Assembly (NCBI RefSeq): GCF_022825805.1
Contig: NZ_JAJDWC010000125.1
Span: 1 to 35,029, forward strand
Direction of reading: 5' to 3'
DNA: 35,029 nucleotides
From: Phaeobacter sp.
GTDB lineage: Bacteria > Pseudomonadota > Alphaproteobacteria > Rhodobacterales > Rhodobacteraceae
Shown: positions 1 through 8,294 of the stretch, one piece after another
Numbering within the stretch: the stretch's first letter is position 1
How the letters are laid out: each line of letters opens with the position of its first letter
The notes under the pieces: generated by a model
What the model saw: the letters and a program-made list of their open reading frames with translations, nothing else
Databases searched by the model: none
Told to the model about the DNA's origin: nothing
Position numbers and translations under genes: made by a program

Positions 1-1
1 A

Positions 2-130
2 AAGCAATTCGCCGATGCGATCCTGAGATTCTTCCGCGAAACCATCCCCAAAGAGTGGAAAACATTCCGAGATCAGGTCTCAGACAACTTCAGGGTCATA
101 ACACACGAAAAATTTCGGGTTTTGGGGTGA
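2..130 (+). CDS. IS630-like transposase, C-terminal fragment (5' end outside window)
   Basis: An open frame enters from the left edge and stops at 128-130. Its 42 residues read as the end of an IS630/Tc1-mariner-type DDE transposase: a helical stretch rich in aromatic and charged residues, then DNFRVI and a short tail ending FRVLG, a pattern I recognise from the C-termini of IS630-family transposases of roseobacters. The catalytic DDE residues would lie upstream and cannot be seen. The element's right terminus is probably within a few tens of bases after the stop, since this family inserts at TA and a TA-containing GCGGTATAAG stretch follows directly. The assignment rests on recognition of a short tail, so the family is likely but not certain. 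Confidence 0.6.
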   Translation, partial: KQFADAILRFFRETIPKEWKTFRDQVSDNFRVITHEKFRVLG

Positions 131-284
131 GTGCGGTATAAGACAAAGAGCTTTCCATTTGATTTATAGGCAGCGGGGATAGGCGGAGCCGGAGTTTTCT
201 ATGTAGAGCAATTGGTTAGGGAAAAGCGGCCAAGTCTTGCTATGCGCTTCGCGCCGAATCACATCTGCCGACGGTGACACCTAT
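131..284. other. Intergenic: IS right end and 3' flank of the GntR gene
   Basis: This 154-base stretch lies between the transposase stop and the stop codon of the minus-strand GntR gene. Its first 10-20 bases should hold the terminal inverted repeat of the IS. I see no convincing gene or strong terminator hairpin in the remainder. Confidence 0.4.
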
Positions 285-1055
285 CTACGGTTGTCCAATT
301 TCCCGCTGCAGTCTTTGCCGCGCGATATCCGCATTTCGCTCCGCGCGCTGCTGGTCAATCAACGCCTGCTTCACATAGTCAAGATGAGCTTCAACCGCGG
401 CTCTGGCGGCGTCCGGATCACGTGCCTGCAATGCTGCGTTGATCGCGCAATGCTGGGACAGCAGCGCATCCCGTGTTGTGTGTTGCTGGAACATGATCCG
501 ACGATTGTAAAAAACGCCTTCCCGAAGCAGGTCAAACATCGACCGCATCATATGCAGCATGATCACATTGTGGCTGGCGTCCATAATGGCAGAATGAAAT
601 TTGGCATCCAATGCAGCAGCTTCTTCGGATGTGGCCGGATCACCGGCTTTTTCCATCTTGTCGTAAATGGCTTGGATGACTTGCAGATCATAGTCGGAGC
701 CAAACCGCGCGGCGCGCTCTGCAGCTAGCCCTTCCATGTCGCGCCGGAAGCTCAGATAGTCGAATACAGCTTCGTCGTGGCTGGCAAACAGCTGCACCAG
801 AGCCGGTGAGAAGGCTGATCCCAAGACATCCGCAACAAAAACGCCTGCGCCAGCGCGAGAGATCAACAGGCCGCGTTGTTGCAACTCCGCCAGAGCATCG
901 CGCAAAGACGGGCGCGAAACGCCGAGCCGTTCGGCCAATTCCCGTTCCGCTGGCAACCGTTCACCTGGATTGAGCACACCCCTGAGGATGAATTGTTCAA
1001 TCTGCCGAACAACGGAGGCGGAGAGTTTCTCTGGTTGGACTTTGTGAAAGGGCAT
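285..1055 (-). CDS. FadR-subfamily GntR transcriptional regulator
   Basis: The 256-residue protein has the two-domain layout of FadR-type GntR regulators. Residues 10-75 form a winged helix-turn-helix with the family signature PGERLPAERELAERLGVSR, and residues 85-235 form an all-helical FCD ligand domain. The FCD metal-ligand pattern is visible: D-x3-H in ALDAKFHS, a histidine in SQHCAI and another in EAHLDYV. Relatives include PdhR, LldR and GlcC, which sense small carboxylates such as pyruvate, lactate or glycolate. In roseobacters I associate close homologs with glycolate or lactate oxidation, but no target gene is present here and the downstream side is occupied by an IS element. A palindrome 28 bases upstream of the start is a candidate autoregulatory site. 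No clear ribosome binding site precedes the start. Confidence 0.9.
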   Translation of the reverse strand: MPFHKVQPEKLSASVVRQIEQFILRGVLNPGERLPAERELAERLGVSRPSLRDALAELQQRGLLISRAGAGVFVADVLGSAFSPALVQLFASHDEAVFDYLSFRRDMEGLAAERAARFGSDYDLQVIQAIYDKMEKAGDPATSEEAAALDAKFHSAIMDASHNVIMLHMMRSMFDLLREGVFYNRRIMFQQHTTRDALLSQHCAINAALQARDPDAARAAVEAHLDYVKQALIDQQRAERNADIARQRLQREIGQP

Positions 1056-1082
1056 GAAGACGCAGATCTGGCTGGGAAGTAT

Positions 1083-1101
1083 TGGTCAAAACATATGACC
1101 A
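1083..1101. promoter_or_regulatory. Palindromic candidate GntR operator
   Basis: TGGTCA and TGACCA form a perfect inverted repeat with a 7-base spacer, located 28 bases upstream of the GntR start and about 130 bases upstream of the divergent lipoprotein gene. FadR-family regulators bind sites built on TGGT/ACCA half-sites, so this is a plausible autoregulatory operator. The spacer is longer than the three bases of the classic FadR-type consensus, so the match is to the half-sites only. Confidence 0.45.
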
Positions 1102-1232
1102 CGCTGTGGCAGCGGCTGCAAGTGTTCACGTAGCACGCGGGGGTATATGCGCGGCTTCTGTTTTGGACGGCGAACAGAATGCGCTACAGTTTTAAGATGA
1201 ATATGATCCTTGATCATTCCGGAGCGAACACG

Positions 1233-1546
1233 ATGGCCTCTCTGGGTTTGCGGCAGTATGCGAAAGTTGTGGTTTCTGCGCTTGCACTGACCGCTTGCAG
1301 TTCTGCCAGTGGCTATTTTCATGCCTCACCGCATGTGGTGGTCGAGGTCGAAACCAGCCGGTTTGAGGTGCGTCGTCGCGGTGATCTTGCGGAGGCGGTG
1401 CGGATCACGCCCCAATATGCTCCACGCTTGGCCCGATCAAAGATCGAGCGAAACGCGCCGTCGAAATCGCGACAGGTTGCAAGGTGAGCCGCGTTCTGGG
1501 TGATCAGGCCGTACTACTGGCGGAATTGTCATGCCGGGGCAGATAA
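1233..1546 (+). pseudogene. Small lipoprotein gene with an apparent frameshift
   Basis: Translation from the ATG at 1233, preceded by GGAG at 1221-1224, gives a lipoprotein signal peptide with lipobox LTAC (Cys22), then a soluble part up to a proline-arginine-leucine at about 1430. Continuing in that frame gives basic, low-quality sequence to 1487. Moving back one base at about 1430 instead gives a coherent continuation beginning GPIKDRAKRAVEIATGCKVS and running to a stop at 1544-1546 through LGDQAVLLAELSC. The second frame looks like the true C-terminal half, with helix-forming KRAVE, a conserved-looking GCKVSRVLGDQA segment and a terminal cysteine. The restored product would be about 104 residues. 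I do not recognise a function. Either one base has been lost in the genome or the read contains a single-base error. Confidence 0.6.
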
Positions 1547-1681
1547 GGTTGGAAAACGGGTTTTATCCACAGGATATGCTCCAAATCCCGCTGATTGTAG
1601 GCTGATTTGGGAGGCAGCCGAATTGACAGTCATGTACCAACCCCGCGAAACTAGACTGCTAAAGACAGACGGGGCAGACGA

Positions 1682-4600
1682 TTGCGCTTTTCGAAACTCA
1701 GATTGAACGGCTTCAAGAGCTTTGTAGACCCAACCGATCTGCTGATTGCAGACGGTTTGACTGGCGTCGTGGGCCCGAACGGTTGTGGTAAATCGAACCT
1801 GTTGGAGGCATTGCGTTGGGTGATGGGGGAAAATCGGCCCAAGGCCATGCGTGGCGGCGGGATGGAGGATGTGATCTTTGCAGGCACAAACTCCCGTCCA
1901 GCCCGTAACTTTGCCGAAGTCAGCCTGCTCTTGGACAACAGCGAACGTCTTGCGCCGTCTGGGTTCAACGAAAGCGACAACCTCGAGATCATGCGCCGCA
2001 TCACTCGCGATGTGGGCAGCGCCTATAAAACCAACGGCAAGGACGTTCGCGCCCGTGATGTGCAGATGTTGTTTGCTGATGCCTCCACCGGGGCGCATTC
2101 ACCGGCATTGGTGCGCCAGGGGCAAATTGCCGAGCTGATCAATGCAAAGCCGAAGGCGCGTCGCCGTATCCTGGAGGAGGCAGCTGGTATCTCCGGGCTT
2201 TATCAGCGGCGCCATGAGGCAGAGCTGAAACTGAAGAACACTGAGGCCAATCTGTTGCGGGTCGATGATGTGATCGAGCAGTTGGCCGCGCAACTGGCAC
2301 AGCTGTCGCGGCAAGCCCGGCAGGCACAGCGCTATCGCGATATCGGGGAACAGCTGCGTAAGGCAGAGGGCATGTTGCTCTATCGCCGCTGGCGTGATGC
2401 GGATGACGCGCGACTGGAGGCCGAAGATATCCTGCGCTTGCGGGAAACCCAGGCGGCAAAGGCGGATGCGCTGACCCGCGCTGCCGAAGCCAAACGCCTG
2501 GAGGAGGAAGCAAAACTGCCTCCCATGCGCGAAGAAGAAGCCATCGCCGCAGCGGTGTTACAGCGTTTGATTGTGCAACGCGACGCGTTGCGCGATCAGG
2601 AGCAGCAAGCGCAGACAACGATTGAGACCTTGACCAACCGAGTGGCTCAGCTAGGCTGCGACATTGAACGGGAAAGCGGCCTGAACCGGGATGCGGGCGA
2701 AACCATCGAGCGGTTGGAATGGGAGCAACGGGAACTGTCCCGTGCAGGCGAAGGTCATGATGACCGGTTGGCCGAGGCCGCGGAACGCGCCCGTGAAGCT
2801 GGCAGTATCTTGCAGGCCCGTGAGGAACATCTGACCGGATTGACCGAAGATGTTGCGCGTTTGTCTGCGCGCCATCAGACCGCTCAGCGGCAGGTCGAAG
2901 ATGGGCAACGCGCGTTGCAACGCGCCGATGAAGAGGGCCGCGCCTCGCGTGAGGCGACGCGACAGGCGCGAGAAACGCTGCATCAAGCGGAACATGATCT
3001 GGAAACCGCAATCTCTGCTGAAGAAGAGCTGCGCGAGGCCGCTGAACACGCCGAAGAGGCACTGGCAGCCGCAGAAGAACACCGCAGCGAACTGCAGGCC
3101 CGCGAAGCCACCGCCCGCGCGCAAAGGTCTGAAGCCGAAGGTGAATTGGGTGCTTTGCGCGCAGAGGTGTCTGCCTTGGCCAAACTGGTGGAGCGCGACA
3201 CCGCAGAGAGCGGCCATGTCTTGGACGAAATGCGGGTTGCGCCGGGGTTTGAAAAGGCGTTGGGCGCAGCACTGATGGATGATCTGCGCGCACCTTTGGC
3301 AGCGGCTGATGGGCCAAGCGGTTGGGTGACACTTCCCCCTTATGAAGCAGACGCAGCTCTGCCTGATGGGGTCACGTCTTTGGCAGATCATGTGGATTGC
3401 CCGCCCGCGTTGATGCGGCGTATGTCGCAGGTTGGTCTGGTTGATGGTGATGTGGCTCTGGCGTTGCACTCGCAATTGCGACCAGGCCAGCGATTGGTCA
3501 CCCAAGAAGGCGACTTGTGGCGCTGGGATGGCTATCGCGCCTGGGCTGAGGACGCCCCGAGCGCCGCCGCGCTGCGGTTGGAACAGATGAACCGGTTGGA
3601 GGGCTTGAAACAGGATCTGGCCCATGCAACCGCTCGCGCAGAGGGGGCGCAGGCTGCGCATGACCTTCTTGTGCGTCACTTGTCTGATGCCACAGCCAAG
3701 GATCAGGCCGCGCGAGAAGCGCGGCGGGTTGCGGATCAACGGGTCGCAGATGCGGCCAGAGCCCTAAGTCGCGCCGAGAATCATCGCAACCTGTCAGAGG
3801 GGAAGCTGGAGACTCTGGCCATCGCGGTCGCGCGCCATGACGAGGATGCTGCCGCAGCGCGCGATCAACTGGAAAGCGCCCGCAGTGCCCAGGCTGAGTT
3901 GGGCGATTTGGATGCCGCGCGTGCCGCGGTTGAAGATGTCAAGCAAACTGTCGAAGCGGCACGCATCACCATGCTGACCCATCGCTCCAGTCATGATGAG
4001 CTGCGCCGCGAAGGCGAGGCGCGCCTGGCCCGTGGTCAGCAAGTCACAACCGAGCTGTCTGGCTGGCGCCACCGGTTGGAGAGTGCCGATCGTCGCATTG
4101 CTGAGCTGAGCGACCGCCGTGAGGCCACACAGGAAGATCTGGAAGAAGCGCTGGAAGCCCCTGATCAGATCGCGGAAACCCGACAGGAGTTGCAGAGCGC
4201 CATCGAAGAGGCCGAGGCGCGCAAGGCCGAGGCTGCCGATGCGCTGGTCGGGGCCGAGACCACGTTGCGCGACGCTGTTCATGCCGAGCGTGAATGCGCG
4301 CGGCTCGCTTCCGAAGCGCGCGAAGCGCGTGCGCGTTCCGAAGCGCGTTGTGATGCAGCACGCGAAACAGTCGCTCTGGCCGAGGGCCGGATCAGAGACG
4401 AGCAGCAATCGGTGCCGGAGGATCTGGCCCGCCAATTGGACGTCGATCCGGACGATATGCTCAGCGCAGAAGAGCTGGAGGCGGAGGTCAATCGTCATAA
4501 GCGCCAGCGCGATGCGCTTGGGGCGGTAAACCTTCGGGCAGAAGAGGATGCGCGCGTCGTGCAGGAGGAGCACGACCAACTGGTGGGCGAGAAATCCGAC

Positions 4601-5137
4601 CTGGAAGAGGCGATCAAAACCCTGAGGGCTGGCATCGCAAACTTCAACCGGGAAGGACGGGAGCGATTGCTCACCGCGTTTGAGGAAGTGAACACCAATT
4701 TCGCGATGTTGTTCACCCATCTTTTTGGCGGTGGCGAAGCAAACTTGGTTATGGTCGAAAGTGACGATCCGCTGGATGCGGGCCTTGAAATCATGTGCCA
4801 GCCGCCGGGCAAGAAGCTGTCCACCCTGTCGTTGTTGTCGGGTGGTGAGCAGACGTTGACGGCCATGGCCCTGATCTTTGCGGTGTTCTTGTCTAACCCC
4901 GCGCCGATTTGTGTTCTGGACGAGGTTGACGCGCCTCTGGATGATGCAAATGTGACCCGCTTTTGCGACCTTCTGGACGAAATGTGCCGACAGACCGACA
5001 CCCGGTTCCTCATCATCACCCATCACGCGGTGACGATGGCACGCATGGACCGGTTGTTTGGCGTTACCATGCAGGAAAAAGGTGTCAGCCAGTTGGTGTC
5101 AGTGGACTTGAAAAAGGCCGAAGCCCTGGTTGCATGA
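1682..5137 (+). CDS. smc: Chromosome segregation protein SMC
   Basis: SMC ATPases form ring-shaped dimers with ScpA/ScpB and organise the replicated chromosome in the nucleoid. The 1151-residue length is normal. Visible elements: Walker A GPNGCGKSN at 31-39; a long heptad-rich coiled coil from about 165 to 510; a globular hinge at about 513-622; the returning coiled coil to about 990; the ABC signature LSGGEQ at 1052-1057; and Walker B VLDEVDAPLDD with Asp1080 and Glu1081. Translation starts at a TTG, the codon that aligns with the usual MRF/MKF start of the family; no ATG lies nearby in frame and the upstream GGGGCAG is only a modest ribosome binding site. The coiled-coil composition produces several long spurious open frames on both strands. 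No ScpA or ScpB gene is in the window. Confidence 0.97.
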   Translation: MRFSKLRLNGFKSFVDPTDLLIADGLTGVVGPNGCGKSNLLEALRWVMGENRPKAMRGGGMEDVIFAGTNSRPARNFAEVSLLLDNSERLAPSGFNESDNLEIMRRITRDVGSAYKTNGKDVRARDVQMLFADASTGAHSPALVRQGQIAELINAKPKARRRILEEAAGISGLYQRRHEAELKLKNTEANLLRVDDVIEQLAAQLAQLSRQARQAQRYRDIGEQLRKAEGMLLYRRWRDADDARLEAEDILRLRETQAAKADALTRAAEAKRLEEEAKLPPMREEEAIAAAVLQRLIVQRDALRDQEQQAQTTIETLTNRVAQLGCDIERESGLNRDAGETIERLEWEQRELSRAGEGHDDRLAEAAERAREAGSILQAREEHLTGLTEDVARLSARHQTAQRQVEDGQRALQRADEEGRASREATRQARETLHQAEHDLETAISAEEELREAAEHAEEALAAAEEHRSELQAREATARAQRSEAEGELGALRAEVSALAKLVERDTAESGHVLDEMRVAPGFEKALGAALMDDLRAPLAAADGPSGWVTLPPYEADAALPDGVTSLADHVDCPPALMRRMSQVGLVDGDVALALHSQLRPGQRLVTQEGDLWRWDGYRAWAEDAPSAAALRLEQMNRLEGLKQDLAHATARAEGAQAAHDLLVRHLSDATAKDQAAREARRVADQRVADAARALSRAENHRNLSEGKLETLAIAVARHDEDAAAARDQLESARSAQAELGDLDAARAAVEDVKQTVEAARITMLTHRSSHDELRREGEARLARGQQVTTELSGWRHRLESADRRIAELSDRREATQEDLEEALEAPDQIAETRQELQSAIEEAEARKAEAADALVGAETTLRDAVHAERECARLASEAREARARSEARCDAARETVALAEGRIRDEQQSVPEDLARQLDVDPDDMLSAEELEAEVNRHKRQRDALGAVNLRAEEDARVVQEEHDQLVGEKSDLEEAIKTLRAGIANFNREGRERLLTAFEEVNTNFAMLFTHLFGGGEANLVMVESDDPLDAGLEIMCQPPGKKLSTLSLLSGGEQTLTAMALIFAVFLSNPAPICVLDEVDAPLDDANVTRFCDLLDEMCRQTDTRFLIITHHAVTMARMDRLFGVTMQEKGVSQLVSVDLKKAEALVA

Positions 5138-5195
5138 TTGGTCGCAAGAGTGCAGGACACTCCGCGAATTTGGTGAAGAAATAGTAGGAATTGGC

Positions 5196-5663
5196 ATGAA
5201 GTATTTTTCAATTGTTGTTGCCGTATTGGCCTTGGCGCTCCCGACATTTGCGGAGGCAAAAGACATCGTCGCGAAAGACCCGCAGACCATTGCGCAGTTT
5301 TTTGACGAAGAGGGCGTGGCCTACGATGTGACAACGGATGATGTCGGTGATCCGAATATTTCAGTCAATTACTATGGCAATGAGTTCTCAATTTACTTCT
5401 ACGGTTGCACGGACAACACCCGCTGTGACGCGATCCAGTTTTTCTCGGGCTATCAAACTGATGGCAGCGTTCGGCTGTCGAAAATCAATGATTGGAACAC
5501 CGAAAACAGATTTGGACGCGCTTATGTTTCAGACGAGGGTTCCGCGCGCATCGAGCTGGATGTGTTCCTCGGCAACGATGGGATGAGCGCGGATGATTTT
5601 GCCGAGCTTCTGGGGATTTGGTCTCGACTGGTGCAGGATTTCGAAACCCTGATCGATTGGTGA
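5196..5663 (+). CDS. Exported YbjN-family protein
   Basis: A 155-residue protein begins with a signal peptide (MKYFSIVVAVLALALPTFAEA, cleavage likely after AEA at about residue 21). The start is fixed by AGGA at 5186-5189, seven bases before the ATG. The mature part resembles the YbjN fold, related to type III secretion chaperone-like domains: an N-terminal helix (QTIAQFFDEEGVAYDV), a beta-rich centre with NYYGNEFSIYFYGC, and the pattern NDWNTENRFGRAYV that is typical of the family, followed by a C-terminal helix. Two cysteines (in FYGCTDNTRC) could form a disulfide after export. The biochemical function of secreted YbjN proteins is unknown. The gene lies 58 bases after smc and may be cotranscribed with it. 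Confidence 0.8.
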   Translation: MKYFSIVVAVLALALPTFAEAKDIVAKDPQTIAQFFDEEGVAYDVTTDDVGDPNISVNYYGNEFSIYFYGCTDNTRCDAIQFFSGYQTDGSVRLSKINDWNTENRFGRAYVSDEGSARIELDVFLGNDGMSADDFAELLGIWSRLVQDFETLIDW

Positions 5664-5773
5664 GGGTGGCGCAGTTTGTAGTGTGGCGGTTTGGTCAGAA
5701 GGGGCTCAGCCTTGCTGCCGTGTCTGACTGAAACGTGACATGCCAGACCGGCAATTCCTGCTAGATTTGGGAT

Positions 5774-6157
5774 ATGCGTCTGATAGCCTTTCTCACAGCT
5801 TTAATTTCTTTGCCGGTCGCGTCTGCGGCGCAGACCACTGCGCCGCCCGACAACGTAAACTGGTCTCTCAGGGATAGTGACGCGCCCTATAGTGCTGATG
5901 CGCTGTCAGGGTTGCCAGGGCAGGCGTTTGTCTTTTTCGACGACGGAGAGGCGCGCTTTGGCTCTGATGGCGCCTATTCATACACATATTCCGCAGTGAA
6001 CGGGGGAGGCACCGCATGGGGCACCTATCACATCGCCGCGGACGGCAGTGTCTGTGTGACCTTCGTCAATGGCGCTTCACGTTGTGATCTGTTTGTCGTC
6101 AGCGGCGGCCGGACGGTGGTGATCACCGAAACGGGGGAACGGTTTCCCGTCCGGTAG
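5774..6157 (+). CDS. Small secreted protein of unknown function
   Basis: A 127-residue product has a clear signal peptide (residues 1-19, ending VASAAQ). The mature portion is acidic and beta-rich, with GQAFVFFDDGEARFGSDGAY, then AWGTYHIAADGSVCVTFVNG and a C-terminal strand pair. Two cysteines (in GSVCVTF and SRCDLF) lie about ten residues apart and probably form a disulfide. The pattern of a short beta-domain with a tryptophan-glycine-threonine-tyrosine motif is reminiscent of small lipocalin-like or META-like periplasmic domains of roseobacters, but I cannot name a family. It stands alone between the YbjN gene and a convergent lytic transglycosylase gene. Confidence 0.7.
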   Translation: MRLIAFLTALISLPVASAAQTTAPPDNVNWSLRDSDAPYSADALSGLPGQAFVFFDDGEARFGSDGAYSYTYSAVNGGGTAWGTYHIAADGSVCVTFVNGASRCDLFVVSGGRTVVITETGERFPVR

Positions 6158-6168
6158 CCTCGCTGAGT

Positions 6169-7344
6169 TTAGAGCTTTGCAAGCAGGGCAGGGGTGGGCC
6201 AGGCATCAGCAGGGAACCCCAACCGTTCCTGTTCTTTTTGGACTGCGCGGCGGGTGCGCGCCCCCAGGATCCCGTCGATATCACCGACATCATATCCTTT
6301 TGCCTGCAGCTTGCGTTGCAGTTGCTTCATCTGCGCGCCATTCAGCCCCGGATCGGGTGAGCCTACGTCCAATCGCTCAGCACCAGACAGCCGGGTTGCG
6401 AAATAGGCTGCGGTCAAAACATAGGTAAAACTCTGGTTCCATTCGAAATACACATCGAAGTTCGGGTAGGCCAAGAAAGCCGGGCCTTTGTGGCCTTGTG
6501 GCAGGATCAGCGCAGCTTTCACACCTGGGGCGGCCAGGCGCCCGCTGCGTGGCGTGATGCCCATGGCCTTCCAGTCTGAGACATTCAGCTTCCGATACGC
6601 GCCGGTCTTGCGCAAATCCAGATCAGCCGGAATGGTCACTTCCTGTAGCCAAGGGGCGTCAGCGGTCCAACCAAGACTGGACAGCATTTTTGCCCCTGAC
6701 ATCAACGCATCCGGGGCGGATGTCTTCAGTCGGACATGACCATCGCCATCCGCATCAACGCCGTTTTCCAGAATGTCCTTCGGCAGCATCTGCACCATGC
6801 CAATTTCACCAGCCCATGCACCCGTTGTTTTGCGCGGGTCGAAGTCACCATCGGCATAGAGTTCCAGCGCGGCAAAAATCTGCGGGCGAAACAGATCCGG
6901 TCGGCGGCAATCATGGGCTAGCGTGATCAGAGCGTTCAATGTGTTGAAATTGCCTTGCACCGCGCCATAGTCCGTTTCAAAGGCCCAGAAGGCAAGCAGC
7001 ACGCCGCGATCAATGCCGTAGGTGTTTTCGATCCGACGAAAAATCGCATCATATTTCTGAGACATTGCCTTGCCCCGGTCGATGCGGTTTTGGGAAATCA
7101 GGCGACGGGAGAATTCCACAAAGGGTTTTTGAAACACACCCTGCGCCCTGTCCGCTTTTAACACGGCGGCGTCTTTCTGAACCCCTTTGAAAAAGCGGTT
7201 CACTGTTGCGCGATCATACCCGCCTGTCAGCGCCTCTTCTTTCAGTGACGTCACAAAGGATGTGAAATTGCCGCCACACTGCGCCTGGGCAGAAATGGGC
7301 AGAGCAATAAGAGCGAGAAAAGCAATGAGACTGTTACGCAACAC
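6169..7344 (-). CDS. MltB-family lytic murein transglycosylase with peptidoglycan-binding domain
   Basis: The enzyme cleaves the MurNAc-GlcNAc bond of peptidoglycan in the periplasm, forming 1,6-anhydro ends. A signal peptide (LRNSLIAFLALIALPISAQAQ) leads into an MltB/SLT_2 catalytic domain of about 280 residues; the catalytic glutamate is the one in FWAFETDYGAVQG, followed by GEIGMVQMLP and DADGDG. A PG_binding_1 domain closes the protein (MKQLQRKLQAKGYDVGDIDG, then GARTRRAVQ). I chose the GTG at 7344 because AAAGGA lies nine bases ahead of it; a TTG eight codons further upstream at 7368 is the alternative. There is no lipobox, so unlike E. coli MltB this form is soluble in the periplasm. 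The gene converges on the small secreted protein with an 11-base gap. Confidence 0.9.
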   Translation of the reverse strand: MLRNSLIAFLALIALPISAQAQCGGNFTSFVTSLKEEALTGGYDRATVNRFFKGVQKDAAVLKADRAQGVFQKPFVEFSRRLISQNRIDRGKAMSQKYDAIFRRIENTYGIDRGVLLAFWAFETDYGAVQGNFNTLNALITLAHDCRRPDLFRPQIFAALELYADGDFDPRKTTGAWAGEIGMVQMLPKDILENGVDADGDGHVRLKTSAPDALMSGAKMLSSLGWTADAPWLQEVTIPADLDLRKTGAYRKLNVSDWKAMGITPRSGRLAAPGVKAALILPQGHKGPAFLAYPNFDVYFEWNQSFTYVLTAAYFATRLSGAERLDVGSPDPGLNGAQMKQLQRKLQAKGYDVGDIDGILGARTRRAVQKEQERLGFPADAWPTPALLAKL

Positions 7345-7382
7345 GAAAACGGATCCTTTTGGGTGCAACTGCGCCTAGTTAG

Positions 7383-8294
7383 CTAGAACAGCAGTACAAT
7401 GGCAACCAAGAGAAACAGCCCGACGGCCCAGGCCTGCCACAATACTGAAACGGCACGTTCAATGCTGTGGGCGTTGCTGCTTTTGGAACCGCCTTCATTG
7501 ACCCACGGAAAGCTCTGCATTTCACCATCATATGATCGAGGTCCCGCGAGCGAGACATCGATGCTCCGGGCCATGGCGGCCTCTGGCCAGCCGGCATTCG
7601 GAGAGCGGTGTTTGCGCGCATCAGCCGCAATTGCTCTCCAATGTCGCAGTTGTCCACCGACGAGTGCAATCAACACAGCTGAGAGCCGAGCAGGTATGAG
7701 GTTGAGAAGATCGTCAAACCTCGCAGCCGCCCAGCCAAAGTCCTGGTGCCGCGGAGTTTTGTAGCCGATCATGCTGTCGGCGGTGTTGGTAATCTTGTAG
7801 ATAAGGATACCCGGCAGACCGGCCAGAATGAACCAAAAGGCGGGTGCAACGAGCCCGTCGGAAAAATTCTCTGCACCACTTTCAATTGCGGAACGGGCAA
7901 CTTGCGGGCCCGTCATCGTTGCGGTGTCGCGACTGACGATCATGGAAACGGCGAACCGCCCGTCCGCAAGGCTTTGGCGAAGGCCTTGTGCAACAGCTGA
8001 TACATGATCGCACAAAGACCGCTGCGCCAGCAAAATTGCCGCTATCAGGATTTCGACAAAGGGTCCGAAGAACGAAAGAACCCATCCCAGCAGCGCGGCC
8101 CCTGAAACCAAAGCAACAAGCGCGCCAACCCCTTTGATTTTTTTGGATGTGCCGTGATTGAGCCGTCGATCAAGATAGCCAACAGCTTTGCCCATCAAAA
8201 CTGCCGGATGTGGCAGGCGCGACCAAAGCCAGTTCGGCTCCCCAAAAATGGCATCCAGAATGAGCGCGGGAACCAGCAAAGCGGGGGTAGTCAC
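7383..8294 (-). CDS. cobD: Adenosylcobinamide-phosphate synthase (CobD/CbiB)
   Basis: This inner-membrane enzyme attaches (R)-1-amino-2-propanol phosphate to adenosylcobyric acid during cobalamin synthesis. The 303-residue protein has the family's features: an N-terminal LDAIFGEP motif, several hydrophobic segments, the signature [18 protein letters not shown] followed by [13 protein letters not shown], then [13 protein letters not shown] and a C-terminal [10 protein letters not shown]. It starts with GTG at 8294, overlapping the cobC stop by four bases (GTGA), so the two genes are translationally coupled. The symbol follows the Pseudomonas denitrificans convention; the Salmonella name is cbiB. 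Confidence 0.95.
   Translation of the reverse strand: MTTPALLVPALILDAIFGEPNWLWSRLPHPAVLMGKAVGYLDRRLNHGTSKKIKGVGALVALVSGAALLGWVLSFFGPFVEILIAAILLAQRSLCDHVSAVAQGLRQSLADGRFAVSMIVSRDTATMTGPQVARSAIESGAENFSDGLVAPAFWFILAGLPGILIYKITNTADSMIGYKTPRHQDFGWAAARFDDLLNLIPARLSAVLIALVGGQLRHWRAIAADARKHRSPNAGWPEAAMARSIDVSLAGPRSYDGEMQSFPWVNEGGSKSSNAHSIERAVSVLWQAWAVGLFLLVAIVLLF

Noticed and set aside
237..728. A 163-codon plus-strand frame across the GntR gene
   Set aside because: It is antisense to a GntR regulator with complete HTH and FCD motifs and has no family resemblance of its own.
2139..5026. Long minus-strand open frames inside smc, up to 410 codons
   Set aside because: They lie antisense to a well-supported coiled-coil gene, have repetitive arginine/proline/glutamine-rich composition with no recognisable domain, and are explained by the codon bias of the sense strand.
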